Below the pieces are notes generated by a model. That model had not been told where the DNA came from, ran no database searches, and saw only the letters and a list, made by a program, of their open reading frames with translations. This document shows, piece by piece, positions 1 through 6,361 of a DNA stretch of 10,747 nt. The DNA is from Gammaproteobacteria bacterium (lineage in GTDB: Bacteria; Pseudomonadota; Gammaproteobacteria; Steroidobacterales; Steroidobacteraceae): positions 1-10,747 of the forward strand of contig JAQGOE010000351.1 in assembly GCA_028293725.1 (NCBI GenBank). Direction: 5' to 3'. A program made the position numbers and the translations under genes. The first letter of the stretch is position 1. Each line of letters starts with the position of its first letter.

Positions 1-590
1 GTGCGCCGCCCCAGAAACGTTCTCGTAAAGTATTGGCGCGGATCGCCCATCCGTTCGTAGGGCAGGGCACGCCCGAGCCCCGCGGTCGAGAAGGGTCGGT
101 TGGCGTTGTGGACAATCTCTCCATCGCGGCGCCATGACAGTCCGGTAATCGTGTCGAGCGTGCCGCCGGCTCCAAACAGGACATCCAGCAACTCGGTCAG
201 AGTCTGCTCCCCCTGGGCTCGGACGGCGAAATCGACGTATGGTGTGTTCAGGCTGGATGTGGCGCAGATGGTGGGAAAGTGACCGCCCCAGATGATAGGG
301 ATCGATGGAAACCGCGCCCGTATGACCTGCGACACGAGTATCGCGGTTCGTAACTGCGGGCCACCCATCACGCTGATACCAACAGCATCGATATGGCCGC
401 CTGCCAACGTACGCAGGGTAGTCGAAACAAAGTCGCGGTCGACATTCCCGTCAATGATGCTGGAGTCGTACTTTTCGTCGAGGGCCGCGGAAAGATTGAG
501 CACGGCGAACGGAAATTTCGCGTTGCGGCGCCGGGTGATCGTCGGGTTGATCAGGAGGATATGGCGTCGCGAAGCAATGCGGGTCGTCAT
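1..590 (-). CDS. B12-binding radical SAM protein, N-terminal part (runs off left edge)
   Basis: The ATG at 590-588 is followed by an open frame to base 1, about 196 visible residues, so the C-terminus is outside. Residues 10-18 (HILLINPTI), the DGN at 47-49, GISVMGG at 71-77 and WGGH at 101-104 fit the Rossmann-like cobalamin-binding domain found at the front of BchE-type B12-dependent radical SAM enzymes. VRAQGEQTL at 123-131 is also typical, where that family has its conserved GEG/GE segment. The CxxxCxxC cluster motif would lie beyond the edge, so the radical SAM half is inferred. Such enzymes do radical methylations, ring closures or rearrangements. A strong Shine-Dalgarno sequence (GGAGGG, 600-595) precedes the start. 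The start overlaps the stop of the upstream amidohydrolase as ATGA, indicating translational coupling. It is the last visible gene of a four-gene minus-strand operon. Substrate is unknown. Confidence 0.8.
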   Translation of the reverse strand, partial: MTTRIASRRHILLINPTITRRRNAKFPFAVLNLSAALDEKYDSSIIDGNVDRDFVSTTLRTLAGGHIDAVGISVMGGPQLRTAILVSQVIRARFPSIPIIWGGHFPTICATSSLNTPYVDFAVRAQGEQTLTELLDVLFGAGGTLDTITGLSWRRDGEIVHNANRPFSTAGLGRALPYERMGDPRQYFTRTFLGRR

Positions 591-1777
591 GCTGCCCTCC
601 AGGCCAGGTCGGAAATTTCCAGGCCCGGCTCGCCGACAGTCGCGGCAGAGAGCGCGGTGACCAGTCCCCTCTCGAGCATCTTCGGCCTCCCATCAACACG
701 AACCGCGGTCCAATGATTCGCCGGCGCCACAATGCGGGCGTAATCCGCATCCGCATACAGCGCCCGGCCACCGAGCACGACCAGTCGAACATCGGCGCGG
801 GTTGCGCTCGACAATGTCATGCCCTCAGGCAGGACCAGGAGATCCGCCCTGGCCCCATCTCTCAGCACTCCGCGGTCAGGCAGCCGCAGCAACATCGCAG
901 CGTCGCGTGTGACCATGGATTCCAGCACGGCCGCTTCGAGCGCGCTTGCTTCGCGCGCCGCCCTGATCTCGCACAACAGATCCCGCGACCCGGTCAAACG
1001 CGAGTCGGTTCCCAACGCAACGCGGCCGCGGCAGGCAAGCTCGCCCACCTCCGCCGTGCTGCCGAAAAGACGCAAATTGGAGGATGGGCACCAGATGAGA
1101 CCTGCCCCTGCCTCCTCCAGACGCGCGCGCCGGGGTCGGTCGAGTGCAATACCGTGCACAATGAGCGTGTTAGCTCCAACGCAGCCCAGGGCATCGAGCC
1201 GATCGAACTCACCGGCCGCTTCCTCATCCACGCCTTCGGCGGCATGGATGATCCATGGCCAATCCGGCGGTGTACGCCCAAAGGCCGCGCGCACCGGCTC
1301 GTCGCCATCGATGTACAGAGAATGCGACCAGCCGTAATTTGCCAGAACACCCGTTGGGAAGCGCTCGTCCACCAGAAATGGATAAAGCGGATCGTGATGC
1401 GCAACAGTGGTAACCCCGCTGAGCAGATTCTTCAAGCCGCCGATGAGCAGACGCTCATCCCGTGCCACGGCAATTTGCGACTCGAATGTCGGGTCGGTTC
1501 GCCTGCGCAGGTTGACTTGCGAAATCCACTCGCGCGCATGGCGCCAGTGGCCTGTTTGCTCGAGCGGCTGTAGTGTGTTGAGGTGGAGGTGATCGTGCGC
1601 GTTGACGAGACCGGGAAGCAGCCTGTCACCCCGTAGATCGACCACCGAGTCGCCTGGGCACCCGGCGGCGCCCATTGCCGCGATCCGCGAGCCTGCAATG
1701 CGTAGCGAGGCGGCATTACCGCCGCGGATATCGGCGTTGACAAACGTTACGCACTCCGACGCGGATGTCAGGTGCAT
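587..1777 (-). CDS. Amidohydrolase, ATZ/TRZ-type metal-dependent hydrolase or deaminase
   Basis: The 396-residue protein has the amidohydrolase-superfamily layout: a small N-terminal beta domain, a TIM barrel and a C-terminal return to the beta domain. Visible metal and active-site residues are the HxH at H61/H63 (in PGLVNAHDHLH), H178 with E181 (HAAEG), H208 (IVHG) and D258 (GTDSRLTG). CPSSNLRLFG at 230-239 is the signature of the ATZ/TRZ branch, which includes chlorohydrolases, guanine deaminase and adenosine-type deaminases. The likely chemistry is hydrolysis or deamination of an amide, amine or ring C-N bond using one divalent metal. I chose the ATG at 1777, with a weak GGCAGG upstream; a GTG at 1822 would add 15 residues with no family look. 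The start overlaps the end of the upstream methyltransferase by 10 bases and the stop overlaps the next start. The substrate is probably an intermediate of the cluster's pathway. Confidence 0.87.
   Translation of the reverse strand: MHLTSASECVTFVNADIRGGNAASLRIAGSRIAAMGAAGCPGDSVVDLRGDRLLPGLVNAHDHLHLNTLQPLEQTGHWRHAREWISQVNLRRRTDPTFESQIAVARDERLLIGGLKNLLSGVTTVAHHDPLYPFLVDERFPTGVLANYGWSHSLYIDGDEPVRAAFGRTPPDWPWIIHAAEGVDEEAAGEFDRLDALGCVGANTLIVHGIALDRPRRARLEEAGAGLIWCPSSNLRLFGSTAEVGELACRGRVALGTDSRLTGSRDLLCEIRAAREASALEAAVLESMVTRDAAMLLRLPDRGVLRDGARADLLVLPEGMTLSSATRADVRLVVLGGRALYADADYARIVAPANHWTAVRVDGRPKMLERGLVTALSAATVGEPGLEISDLAWRAA
595..600 (-). promoter_or_regulatory. Shine-Dalgarno site for the B12/radical SAM gene
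   Basis: On the minus strand the sequence reads GGAGGG, ending four bases before the ATG at 590. It lies inside the end of the amidohydrolase gene and fixes the start of the radical SAM gene at the ATGA overlap. Confidence 0.7.
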
Positions 1778-2445
1778 GACTTGCCTGCCCGCACTATCAG
1801 CACGAGAGGCAGACCGTGCCACTCCCGATAGAGCTTTTCCGAACCGGGAAAGGTCTCTGTCAACTCTATCCCCACCCGCACCTCGCTGAACGTCTCGACG
1901 GTCAAGCCCACAGCGGCCATGGTCTCCTGTTGACGAGCAAGGTCATAAACCTGGTGGGGTACGGTCACCGTCACGTTAGCCGTGTCCTTGAAGGAGCGTG
2001 TCATTCCCACCCGAATCGCTTCCGAATGGAAGTCGGAGTACACCAGGGTCCCTGCCGCGCGCAGCACTCTTGCAACCTCGCGCATCCACTGACCGATGTC
2101 CGACGCATGACCCACCGCCAGGCCGGAAACGACCGCGTCGAACGCCGCCGACTGAAACGGCAGATGCATCATGCTGGCTCGGACCCGGCTGGCGACCGTG
2201 ACTTGCTGGAGCATGGGCGCGCAGAAATCGAGAGCCACCACCTGTGCGGCATTCGCTTCGAGTAACAGGTTGGAGTAGCGGCCGCTGCCGCAGGCGAGAT
2301 CCAACACTCGCTTGCCAGCCATGGTCGGCCACGCTTCCAGCATCGCGCGCTGCTCAACCCGCATCAGCGGGTTGTGGGCCACGGGAGGATAGAGCGGCGC
2401 CCAGCGCTCGTATGCCGTCAAAGTCGAATGATTCAGAGCCACCAT
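1768..2445 (-). CDS. Class I SAM-dependent methyltransferase (second of pair)
   Basis: The protein has 225 residues and a Rossmann-type SAM-binding fold. Motif I is VLDLACGSGRYS at 47-58, and the acidic residue that binds the SAM ribose is D73 (VALDFC). LPFQSAAFDAVVSGLAVGH at about 95-113 is the usual motif IV region of UbiE/Methyltransf_11-like enzymes. It has no membrane segment and should be cytosolic. The ATG at 2445 gives a normal N-terminus (TAYERWAPLYP is typical of this group) but has no good ribosome binding site. A GTG at 2469 with AGAAGG at 2479-2474 is the main alternative and would add eight residues. It sits 41 bases after the previous methyltransferase and overlaps the amidohydrolase start, so it is in the same operon. 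The methyl acceptor is unknown. Confidence 0.85.
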   Translation of the reverse strand: MVALNHSTLTAYERWAPLYPPVAHNPLMRVEQRAMLEAWPTMAGKRVLDLACGSGRYSNLLLEANAAQVVALDFCAPMLQQVTVASRVRASMMHLPFQSAAFDAVVSGLAVGHASDIGQWMREVARVLRAAGTLVYSDFHSEAIRVGMTRSFKDTANVTVTVPHQVYDLARQQETMAAVGLTVETFSEVRVGIELTETFPGSEKLYREWHGLPLVLIVRAGKSCT

Positions 2446-2486
2446 AGGGTCAGACCCGCGCGTCGGCACGCTACCTTCTCGCCCGC

Positions 2487-3275
2487 TCACGCCCGCGCTT
2501 CCACGTCCAGCCGGGTCGCCTCCACTATGTAGTGGTCGGCCACCCGCGCCAACGCGCTCCAACTCTGCGCCCGATACTCGAGCCCCGTCAGCACCTTCGA
2601 TAGGCGCGGCCGGCGAGCGAGCCACTCACCCGCATAACTCGGAGGAAGTGCCACGCCGAGCGGCGCGACGCGCTCGATCCTGAAATGCGGTCGCAGTAGC
2701 GTTGCAAGCTCCCCCGGTGTCGGGTAACGGATATTCAGACCGCGCCAACTCACTCCACCCGGAGTCAGGCGCCGCCACGCCTTCGACCAGTGTCCTTGCA
2801 ACAGAAACCACGCCCACTCCCATGGGACATGACGGCCCATCACGACCCACACGAGGTGCGCTCCGGGGCGGAGGCACAGCGCGACATCGTTTACGAGCGC
2901 GCCCAGGTCCCGTACACAGTTGACCGCTCCGAAATTTGACAGCACGCCGTCGAAGAGTTGACCCTCGAACGCCCCAGCCAGACGCTCCATCGGTAAGCAG
3001 TGAAATGCGACGCGGCCTGGGAGAACGGCCTTTTGCCGTGCGACCTGGATCATGCCCGGCGAGGCATCGATGGCGACAACCTCCACACCGCGCCGAGCGA
3101 GGGCGAGGGCATCGACCCCGGTACCGCAACCGAGCTCCAGAACACGCTGTGGAGGTCGAAACGCCTGCTCGAGCCGCGACCAGACGAGCGAGCGCAGCGT
3201 CCTGCCGAGGGCAGAATCGCTGAATGTCGCATCGTAGTCGGCCGCCAGTTCGTCAAAAGCTCGAGCTTGCAACAA
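2487..3275 (-). CDS. Class I SAM-dependent methyltransferase (first gene of cluster, TTG start)
   Basis: The 262-residue product has SAM motif I VLELGCGTGVDA at 45-56 and the ribose-binding acidic residue D70 (VVAIDAS). FDGVLSNFGAVNC at about 108-120 forms the motif IV region. The C-terminal half (PWEWAWFLLQGHW, PPSYAGEWLARRPRL, ADHYIVE) resembles a methyltransferase group I recall seeing near B12-binding radical SAM genes; that recollection was not checked here. The start is inferred to be the TTG at 3275 because a perfect AAGGAG sits 9 bases upstream. The frame stays open farther upstream (TTG at 3326), but that extension looks unlike a methyltransferase. No ATG lies near the start. It is the first gene of the minus-strand operon, and its methyl acceptor is unknown. 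Confidence 0.83.
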   Translation of the reverse strand: MLQARAFDELAADYDATFSDSALGRTLRSLVWSRLEQAFRPPQRVLELGCGTGVDALALARRGVEVVAIDASPGMIQVARQKAVLPGRVAFHCLPMERLAGAFEGQLFDGVLSNFGAVNCVRDLGALVNDVALCLRPGAHLVWVVMGRHVPWEWAWFLLQGHWSKAWRRLTPGGVSWRGLNIRYPTPGELATLLRPHFRIERVAPLGVALPPSYAGEWLARRPRLSKVLTGLEYRAQSWSALARVADHYIVEATRLDVEARA

Positions 3276-3284
3276 ATCCTGCTT

Positions 3285-3290
3285 CTCCTT
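3285..3290 (-). promoter_or_regulatory. Shine-Dalgarno site that decides a TTG start
   Basis: The minus strand reads AAGGAG here, nine bases before TTG at 3275 (a second TTG follows at 3272). It is the best ribosome-binding match near the beginning of this methyltransferase and argues against the longer frame that begins at 3326. Confidence 0.6.
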
Positions 3291-3378
3291 CGGGCATCGC
3301 GGGCGACAGGCGACCACACCGCACAATCGCGACCGCTCGATGATGAGTCGCGGCAGTCAGGGAAAAGGTTCAAGCTTC

Positions 3379-3402
3379 GGAACGACGGGAACGGAGGGAA
3401 CG
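3379..3402. repeat. Three GGAACG repeats with exact 9-bp spacing
   Basis: GGAACG occurs at 3379-3384, 3388-3393 and 3397-3402, so the copies start exactly 9 bases apart. The block lies about 105 bases upstream of the methyltransferase start and about 165 bases upstream of the CDGSH gene. It could be an iterated regulator site or chance in G-rich DNA. Confidence 0.5.
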
Positions 3403-3496
3403 CGCTGGCGGAAGGTGTTGCCGAAACACCAATTCAGGGGCTCCGGACCGCTGTTGCGCCATGGCGGTGCGGCGCTTCGTCAATGAACAGAAGGGC

Positions 3497-3525
3497 TTGC
3501 GACACCATATGAGAAGTCATAGTAT
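3497..3525 (+). promoter_or_regulatory. Candidate sigma-70 promoter for the CDGSH-permease operon
   Basis: TTGCGA (3497-3502) and TAGTAT (3520-3525) are separated by 17 bases; each matches the consensus at four of six positions. Transcription would begin near 3532, giving a leader of about 34 bases before the CDGSH start. The local AT-richness in otherwise GC-rich DNA supports it, but the match is only moderate. Confidence 0.35.
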
Positions 3526-3565
3526 CGGTGAGAAGCTTTAGACCTGAAGCGTTTGGAACCCCCGG

Positions 3566-3817
3566 ATGCCCGATCCTGCCGCCGCCGCCAAAGGCCCCTG
3601 TTCCGTCGCTCTGAAGGTCGGCCGGACCTACTTCTGGTGCGCCTGCGGCCGCAGCCAGCGGCAGCCGTTCTGCGATGGCTCGCATGCCGGTACGGCTTTC
3701 AAGCCCCTACGATTCACCCCTCGGGACGACCATAACGTCGTGTTATGTGGCTGTAAGCGAACCGCGAGCGGTCCCTTTTGTGACTGCACTCGCGACCCCG
3801 GCTCGCCCGCCTCATAA
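3566..3817 (+). CDS. Small double-CDGSH iron-sulfur protein with degenerate second motif
   Basis: The 83-residue protein has two CDGSH-type half-motifs. The first is complete: CACGRSQRQPFCDGSH, with the C-x-C...C...H set expected to ligate a [2Fe-2S] cluster by three cysteines and one histidine, as in mitoNEET-like proteins. The second reads CGCKRTASGPFCDCTR: its three cysteines are kept, but Gly of CDG is Cys and the ligand His is Arg. The N-terminal GPCSVALKVGRTYFWCACG matches the short proteobacterial tandem-CDGSH family. There is no signal peptide or membrane anchor, so it is probably a cytosolic electron-transfer or cluster-carrying protein. The permease gene starts 8 bases after its stop, suggesting one transcript. 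The ribosome binding site is weak. The product has no established physiological role. Confidence 0.87.
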   Translation: MPDPAAAAKGPCSVALKVGRTYFWCACGRSQRQPFCDGSHAGTAFKPLRFTPRDDHNVVLCGCKRTASGPFCDCTRDPGSPAS

Positions 3818-3825
3818 TCGTCACT

Positions 3826-5241
3826 GTGCAAGAACCCGTGGAAAAGTCCGAGATCGCGGCTCGCGAGGGTGGCCTGAGCAAGGCGCTGACGCGCTCCCAG
3901 GTCGTGATGATCGGATTGGGTGGCGCCATCGGCACCGGCCTGTTCATGGGCAGTGGACTGGCGATCGGCTACGCGGGACCCGCGGTAGTGCTGAGTTTTG
4001 CGATCGCAGCCCTCGCGGCCGTCGCCATCGTATTCAGCCTCTCCGAAATGGCGGTCGTTCATCCCACCGCCGGGTCGTTCGGCACTTACGCGGAAATTTA
4101 TCTGAACCCGTGGGCCGGGTTCATCGTGCGCTACTCCTATTGGATGGCGCAGGTGATCGCGATCGGCGGCGAGGCCGTGGCAGCGGGCGTCTACATGACC
4201 TTCTGGTTCCCCGGCACACCGTTGTGGATGTGGTCCGTGGGCTTCGCCCTGGTGCTCCTGTATTTCAACTCGCGCTCGGTCCACAACTTCGGGTCGATCG
4301 AGTACTGGTTCGCCATGATCAAAGTGGTGGCCATCGTCCTGTTCATCATCCTCGGTGCCTCGATGATCTTCGGGGTCGGCAGGCCACCGACAGGCTTCCA
4401 TAACCTCACTGGCCTGCCTGGTGGCTTCACTCCACACGGTTTCTACGGTGTCTGGATGGCGGTGCTGGTGGGTGTACTGTCGTTCAACGGCATCGAGGTC
4501 ATCGCGGTCACCTCCGGTGAGACCCGCGATCCCGTGCGGGATATTCCCGCAGCCCTGCGCAACATGGGACTACGACTGTTTCTGTTCTATATCCTGGCGC
4601 TCGGCATCGTGGTGACCATCGTGCCGTGGACCGAGACCGGCGCGCGGATCGTCACGGAAAGTCCGTTCGTACGTGTGTTCGCCAACTCGGGCATCCGACA
4701 CGCCGCCGGGATCATGAACTTCGTGGTACTGACCGCCGCGCTGTCGAGCATGAACACCAACGTGTACCTATGCTCGAGGATGCTGTTCTCGCTGTCGCGC
4801 GGCGACTTCGCGCCCCGCTTTCTCGGCCGCCTCAGCAAGAACGGCACACCGGTCGCGGCCATCCTCGTTTCGGGGGTCTGCATCCTGCTCGCCGCGGGAG
4901 TGTCGAAGCTCAGGCCGGACGCCTACAACTACCTGTTTGGCATAGCTCTGTTCGACGCGATGATTGTCTGGGTCGCCATCCTGGCAAGCCACTTCAGCTT
5001 CCGTCGCCGCTATCGGAAGGAGGATCTGCCCGTGCGGATGCCTCTATATCCCTACGTGCAGATCGTCGGACTCGGAGTGTTGATTGCCGTGTTGGTGACC
5101 ATGGGGCTCGACAAGGAGGTCTGGGGCAGCTCCTGGAAAGTCGGGTTGCCGTGCCTCGGGGTGTTGTCGATTTTCTATTTTGTGCGGAAGGCGATGCGCG
5201 CTCGTAACGGTGGAGCTACGGCGGCAGCGACGCAACCCTAG
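3826..5241 (+). CDS. Amino-acid permease, APC superfamily (AAT type)
   Basis: The 471-residue membrane protein has about 12 hydrophobic segments and a LeuT-like layout. Key family motifs are GLGGAIGTGLF at 30-40 (unwound TM1, substrate amino and carboxyl binding), SGETRDPVRDIPAALRN at 230-246 (the conserved Glu and Pro of the loop after TM6), and SSMNTNVYLCSRMLFSLSRGD at about 307-327. These place it with AAT-family transporters such as GabP, CycA, ProY and LysP, which import amino acids by proton symport. The exact substrate cannot be read. The start is taken as GTG at 3826; a second in-frame GTG at 3838 is equally possible because neither has a clear ribosome binding site, so translation may be coupled to the CDGSH gene 8 bases upstream. 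Its stop lies 57 bases from the convergent dehydratase, whose amino-acid substrate it might supply (inference). Confidence 0.9.
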   Translation: MQEPVEKSEIAAREGGLSKALTRSQVVMIGLGGAIGTGLFMGSGLAIGYAGPAVVLSFAIAALAAVAIVFSLSEMAVVHPTAGSFGTYAEIYLNPWAGFIVRYSYWMAQVIAIGGEAVAAGVYMTFWFPGTPLWMWSVGFALVLLYFNSRSVHNFGSIEYWFAMIKVVAIVLFIILGASMIFGVGRPPTGFHNLTGLPGGFTPHGFYGVWMAVLVGVLSFNGIEVIAVTSGETRDPVRDIPAALRNMGLRLFLFYILALGIVVTIVPWTETGARIVTESPFVRVFANSGIRHAAGIMNFVVLTAALSSMNTNVYLCSRMLFSLSRGDFAPRFLGRLSKNGTPVAAILVSGVCILLAAGVSKLRPDAYNYLFGIALFDAMIVWVAILASHFSFRRRYRKEDLPVRMPLYPYVQIVGLGVLIAVLVTMGLDKEVWGSSWKVGLPCLGVLSIFYFVRKAMRARNGGATAAATQP

Positions 5242-5298
5242 GCATGCGAGAGCGCTGCCCTCGCGGCGATGGGCCGCCTGCGCGAACGACCGCCGCCG
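5242..5298. other. Short convergent intergenic gap, no clear terminator
   Basis: These 57 bases separate the stops of the permease and dehydratase. A small inverted repeat (GCGAG 5246-5250, CTCGC 5260-5264) is visible, but it has only five pairs and no T-run, so I do not call an intrinsic terminator. Confidence 0.4.
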
Positions 5299-6240
5299 CT
5301 ACGGCACTCCGCCCTGCAAAATCGTACTCAACGCCGCGCTGTCGAGATTGCCGCCCGACACCACCGCGCACACCCGCGAATACTCATAACGCCCTGACAG
5401 CGCCGCTGCCACAGGTATCGCGCCGGCACCCTCAGCGACCACGCGGTTGTGTTCCACCATGACCTTGATGGCGCTCGCAACCTCAGCGAGGCTCACTGTG
5501 ATGACGCCATCCACCAGGCTTTTGATCAAGGGCCACATCTCAGGCAGAACGGTGCCAAACCCCACTCCGCTCACGAACCCGGGGTCGTGTGGTGTCTCAA
5601 CGGGCGCCCCCGCGTCCAGCGCAGCCTTACACGGGTGCGCTGAATCCAACTCGCAGGCGATGATTTTTACCTGCGGGTGAATCGCGCGAACCGCACAGGC
5701 AATCCCACAAGCCAGGCCGCCGCCGCCGAAGGGTACAAATATGGCTTCGACGTCCGGAAACTGCTCCAGGATCTCGAGTCCGATCGTCGCATCACCCGCG
5801 AGGCAGGCCGGATCGCGCACGGCATCGATGTAGACACCTTTCTGCTCGGGCAGCGCGCCGCGCTGAATCGCGCGCCACCAATCCTCCACCGAGCGCATGT
5901 CGATGCGCGCGCCCAGCCGACGCAGTTTCTCGAGTTTCGCCTCGGGAGCATTCGCGGGCACGACCGCCGTACCCTTGATGCCAAGTTGACGCGCCATCCA
6001 GGCAACACCGAGGGCGCTATTGCCCGAGCTCGAGGTATAGATGCCCGCGGCCAGCTGCGCGGGTGTCCGCGCCAGCACGGCGTTGCCGATCGGCCGGAGC
6101 TTGAACGAGCCAATCGGTTGCAGGCTCTCCAACTTCAAGCGCACGGTCTTCCCGGCCGGCGCCGCCTGGCATCCGACCACCGGGGTCACCAGGGTCTGGC
6201 CGGTGAGACGCGTACGCGCGGCCAGGATGTCGCTCAGCAT
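5299..6240 (-). CDS. Threonine/serine dehydratase-like PLP enzyme (fold type II)
   Basis: The protein has 313 residues from ATG 6240. The PLP-binding lysine is K47 in QPIGSFKLRP; the phosphate-binding loop is GGGG at 172-175 (FGGGGLACG); SSSGNSALG at 70-78 is the substrate loop; E270 (VAEGAG) and S295-GGN (VVSGGNLD) are also family-typical. The expected reaction is beta-elimination of a beta-hydroxy amino acid to a 2-oxo acid plus ammonia, or racemisation; substrate is unknown. Two features depart from ordinary threonine dehydratase: SFKLRP instead of SFKxRG, and SGNSALG where SGNHAQG is usual. ATG 6240 matches the family N-terminus; an in-frame ATG at 6264 adds eight residues, and longer starts up to 6414 would run into the promoter and the opposite gene. 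It is transcribed divergently from the class V/OCD/MarR operon. Named relatives to compare are EutB, BhcB and phenylserine dehydratase. Confidence 0.85.
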   Translation of the reverse strand: MLSDILAARTRLTGQTLVTPVVGCQAAPAGKTVRLKLESLQPIGSFKLRPIGNAVLARTPAQLAAGIYTSSSGNSALGVAWMARQLGIKGTAVVPANAPEAKLEKLRRLGARIDMRSVEDWWRAIQRGALPEQKGVYIDAVRDPACLAGDATIGLEILEQFPDVEAIFVPFGGGGLACGIACAVRAIHPQVKIIACELDSAHPCKAALDAGAPVETPHDPGFVSGVGFGTVLPEMWPLIKSLVDGVITVSLAEVASAIKVMVEHNRVVAEGAGAIPVAAALSGRYEYSRVCAVVSGGNLDSAALSTILQGGVP

Positions 6241-6297
6241 GACCGGTTGCACCCGTTCCAACATTGTTAACACCGCCGCTACGCGCAATACGCCCGA

Positions 6298-6326
6298 TTG
6301 TGAAATCATATGATAATGCATATAAT
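6298..6326 (+). promoter_or_regulatory. Sigma-70 promoter for the aminotransferase-OCD-MarR operon
   Basis: TTGTGA (6298-6303) is followed by a 17-base spacer and a perfect TATAAT (6321-6326). Transcription would start near 6333, about 29 bases before the ATG at 6362. It sits in a strikingly AT-rich patch within GC-rich DNA. This is the best promoter match I found in the window. Confidence 0.65.
6305..6314. promoter_or_regulatory. Perfect palindrome ATCATATGAT, candidate operator
   Basis: The ten bases form a perfect palindrome. It covers most of the minus-strand -10 box and lies in the spacer of the plus-strand promoter. AT-rich short palindromes at such positions are typical of MarR-family operators, and a MarR gene ends the operon. 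Binding here is inference. Confidence 0.4.
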
Positions 6327-6339
6327 GCACGCCCGCCAA
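6310..6339 (-). promoter_or_regulatory. Candidate sigma-70 promoter for the dehydratase
   Basis: On the minus strand TTGGCG (6339-6334) and TATCAT (6315-6310) are 18 bases apart; the -10 matches five of six consensus bases and the -35 four. Transcription would begin near 6303, giving a 39- to 63-base leader. It overlaps the opposite promoter at 6298-6326. Confidence 0.45.
6317..6329. promoter_or_regulatory. Inverted repeat TGCAT-N3-ATGCA over the plus -10 box
   Basis: The arms 6317-6321 and 6325-6329 are perfectly complementary around a 3-base centre, and the TATAAT box lies inside. The same stretch also forms a 9-bp tandem repeat (ATAATGCA at 6313-6320 and 6322-6329). A protein bound here would block the rightward promoter and sit in the spacer of the leftward one. 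Confidence 0.4.
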
Positions 6340-6361
6340 TCTCCCCCAGGCCTGGACTGAC

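Larger units (their letters stand above)
3276..3565. other. Intergenic region between divergent operons
   Basis: About 290 bases separate the methyltransferase start and the CDGSH start. No convincing gene is visible: short open frames here have odd composition and no ribosome binding sites. The region holds a candidate plus-strand promoter (3497-3525) and a 9-bp-period direct repeat (3379-3402). I could not find a convincing sigma-70 promoter for the minus-strand cluster, which may use an activator or another sigma factor. Confidence 0.6.

Noticed and set aside
713..1573. Plus-strand frame of 286 codons
   Set aside because: It lies wholly opposite the amidohydrolase, whose metal-binding motifs are all present, and has no recognisable motif.
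3628..4437. Minus-strand open frame of 269 codons opposite the CDGSH and permease genes
   Set aside because: It is antisense to two clear genes, is rich in Asp, His, Glu and Gly as expected from reading membrane-protein codons backward, and shows no domain or ribosome binding site.
5246..5264. Inverted repeat as terminator between permease and dehydratase
   Set aside because: Only five base pairs and no T-run on either strand.
6346..6355. Perfect palindrome CCAGGCCTGG before the class V start
   Set aside because: A 10-base GC-rich palindrome in GC-rich DNA is weak evidence; it is downstream of the promoter and has no second copy.
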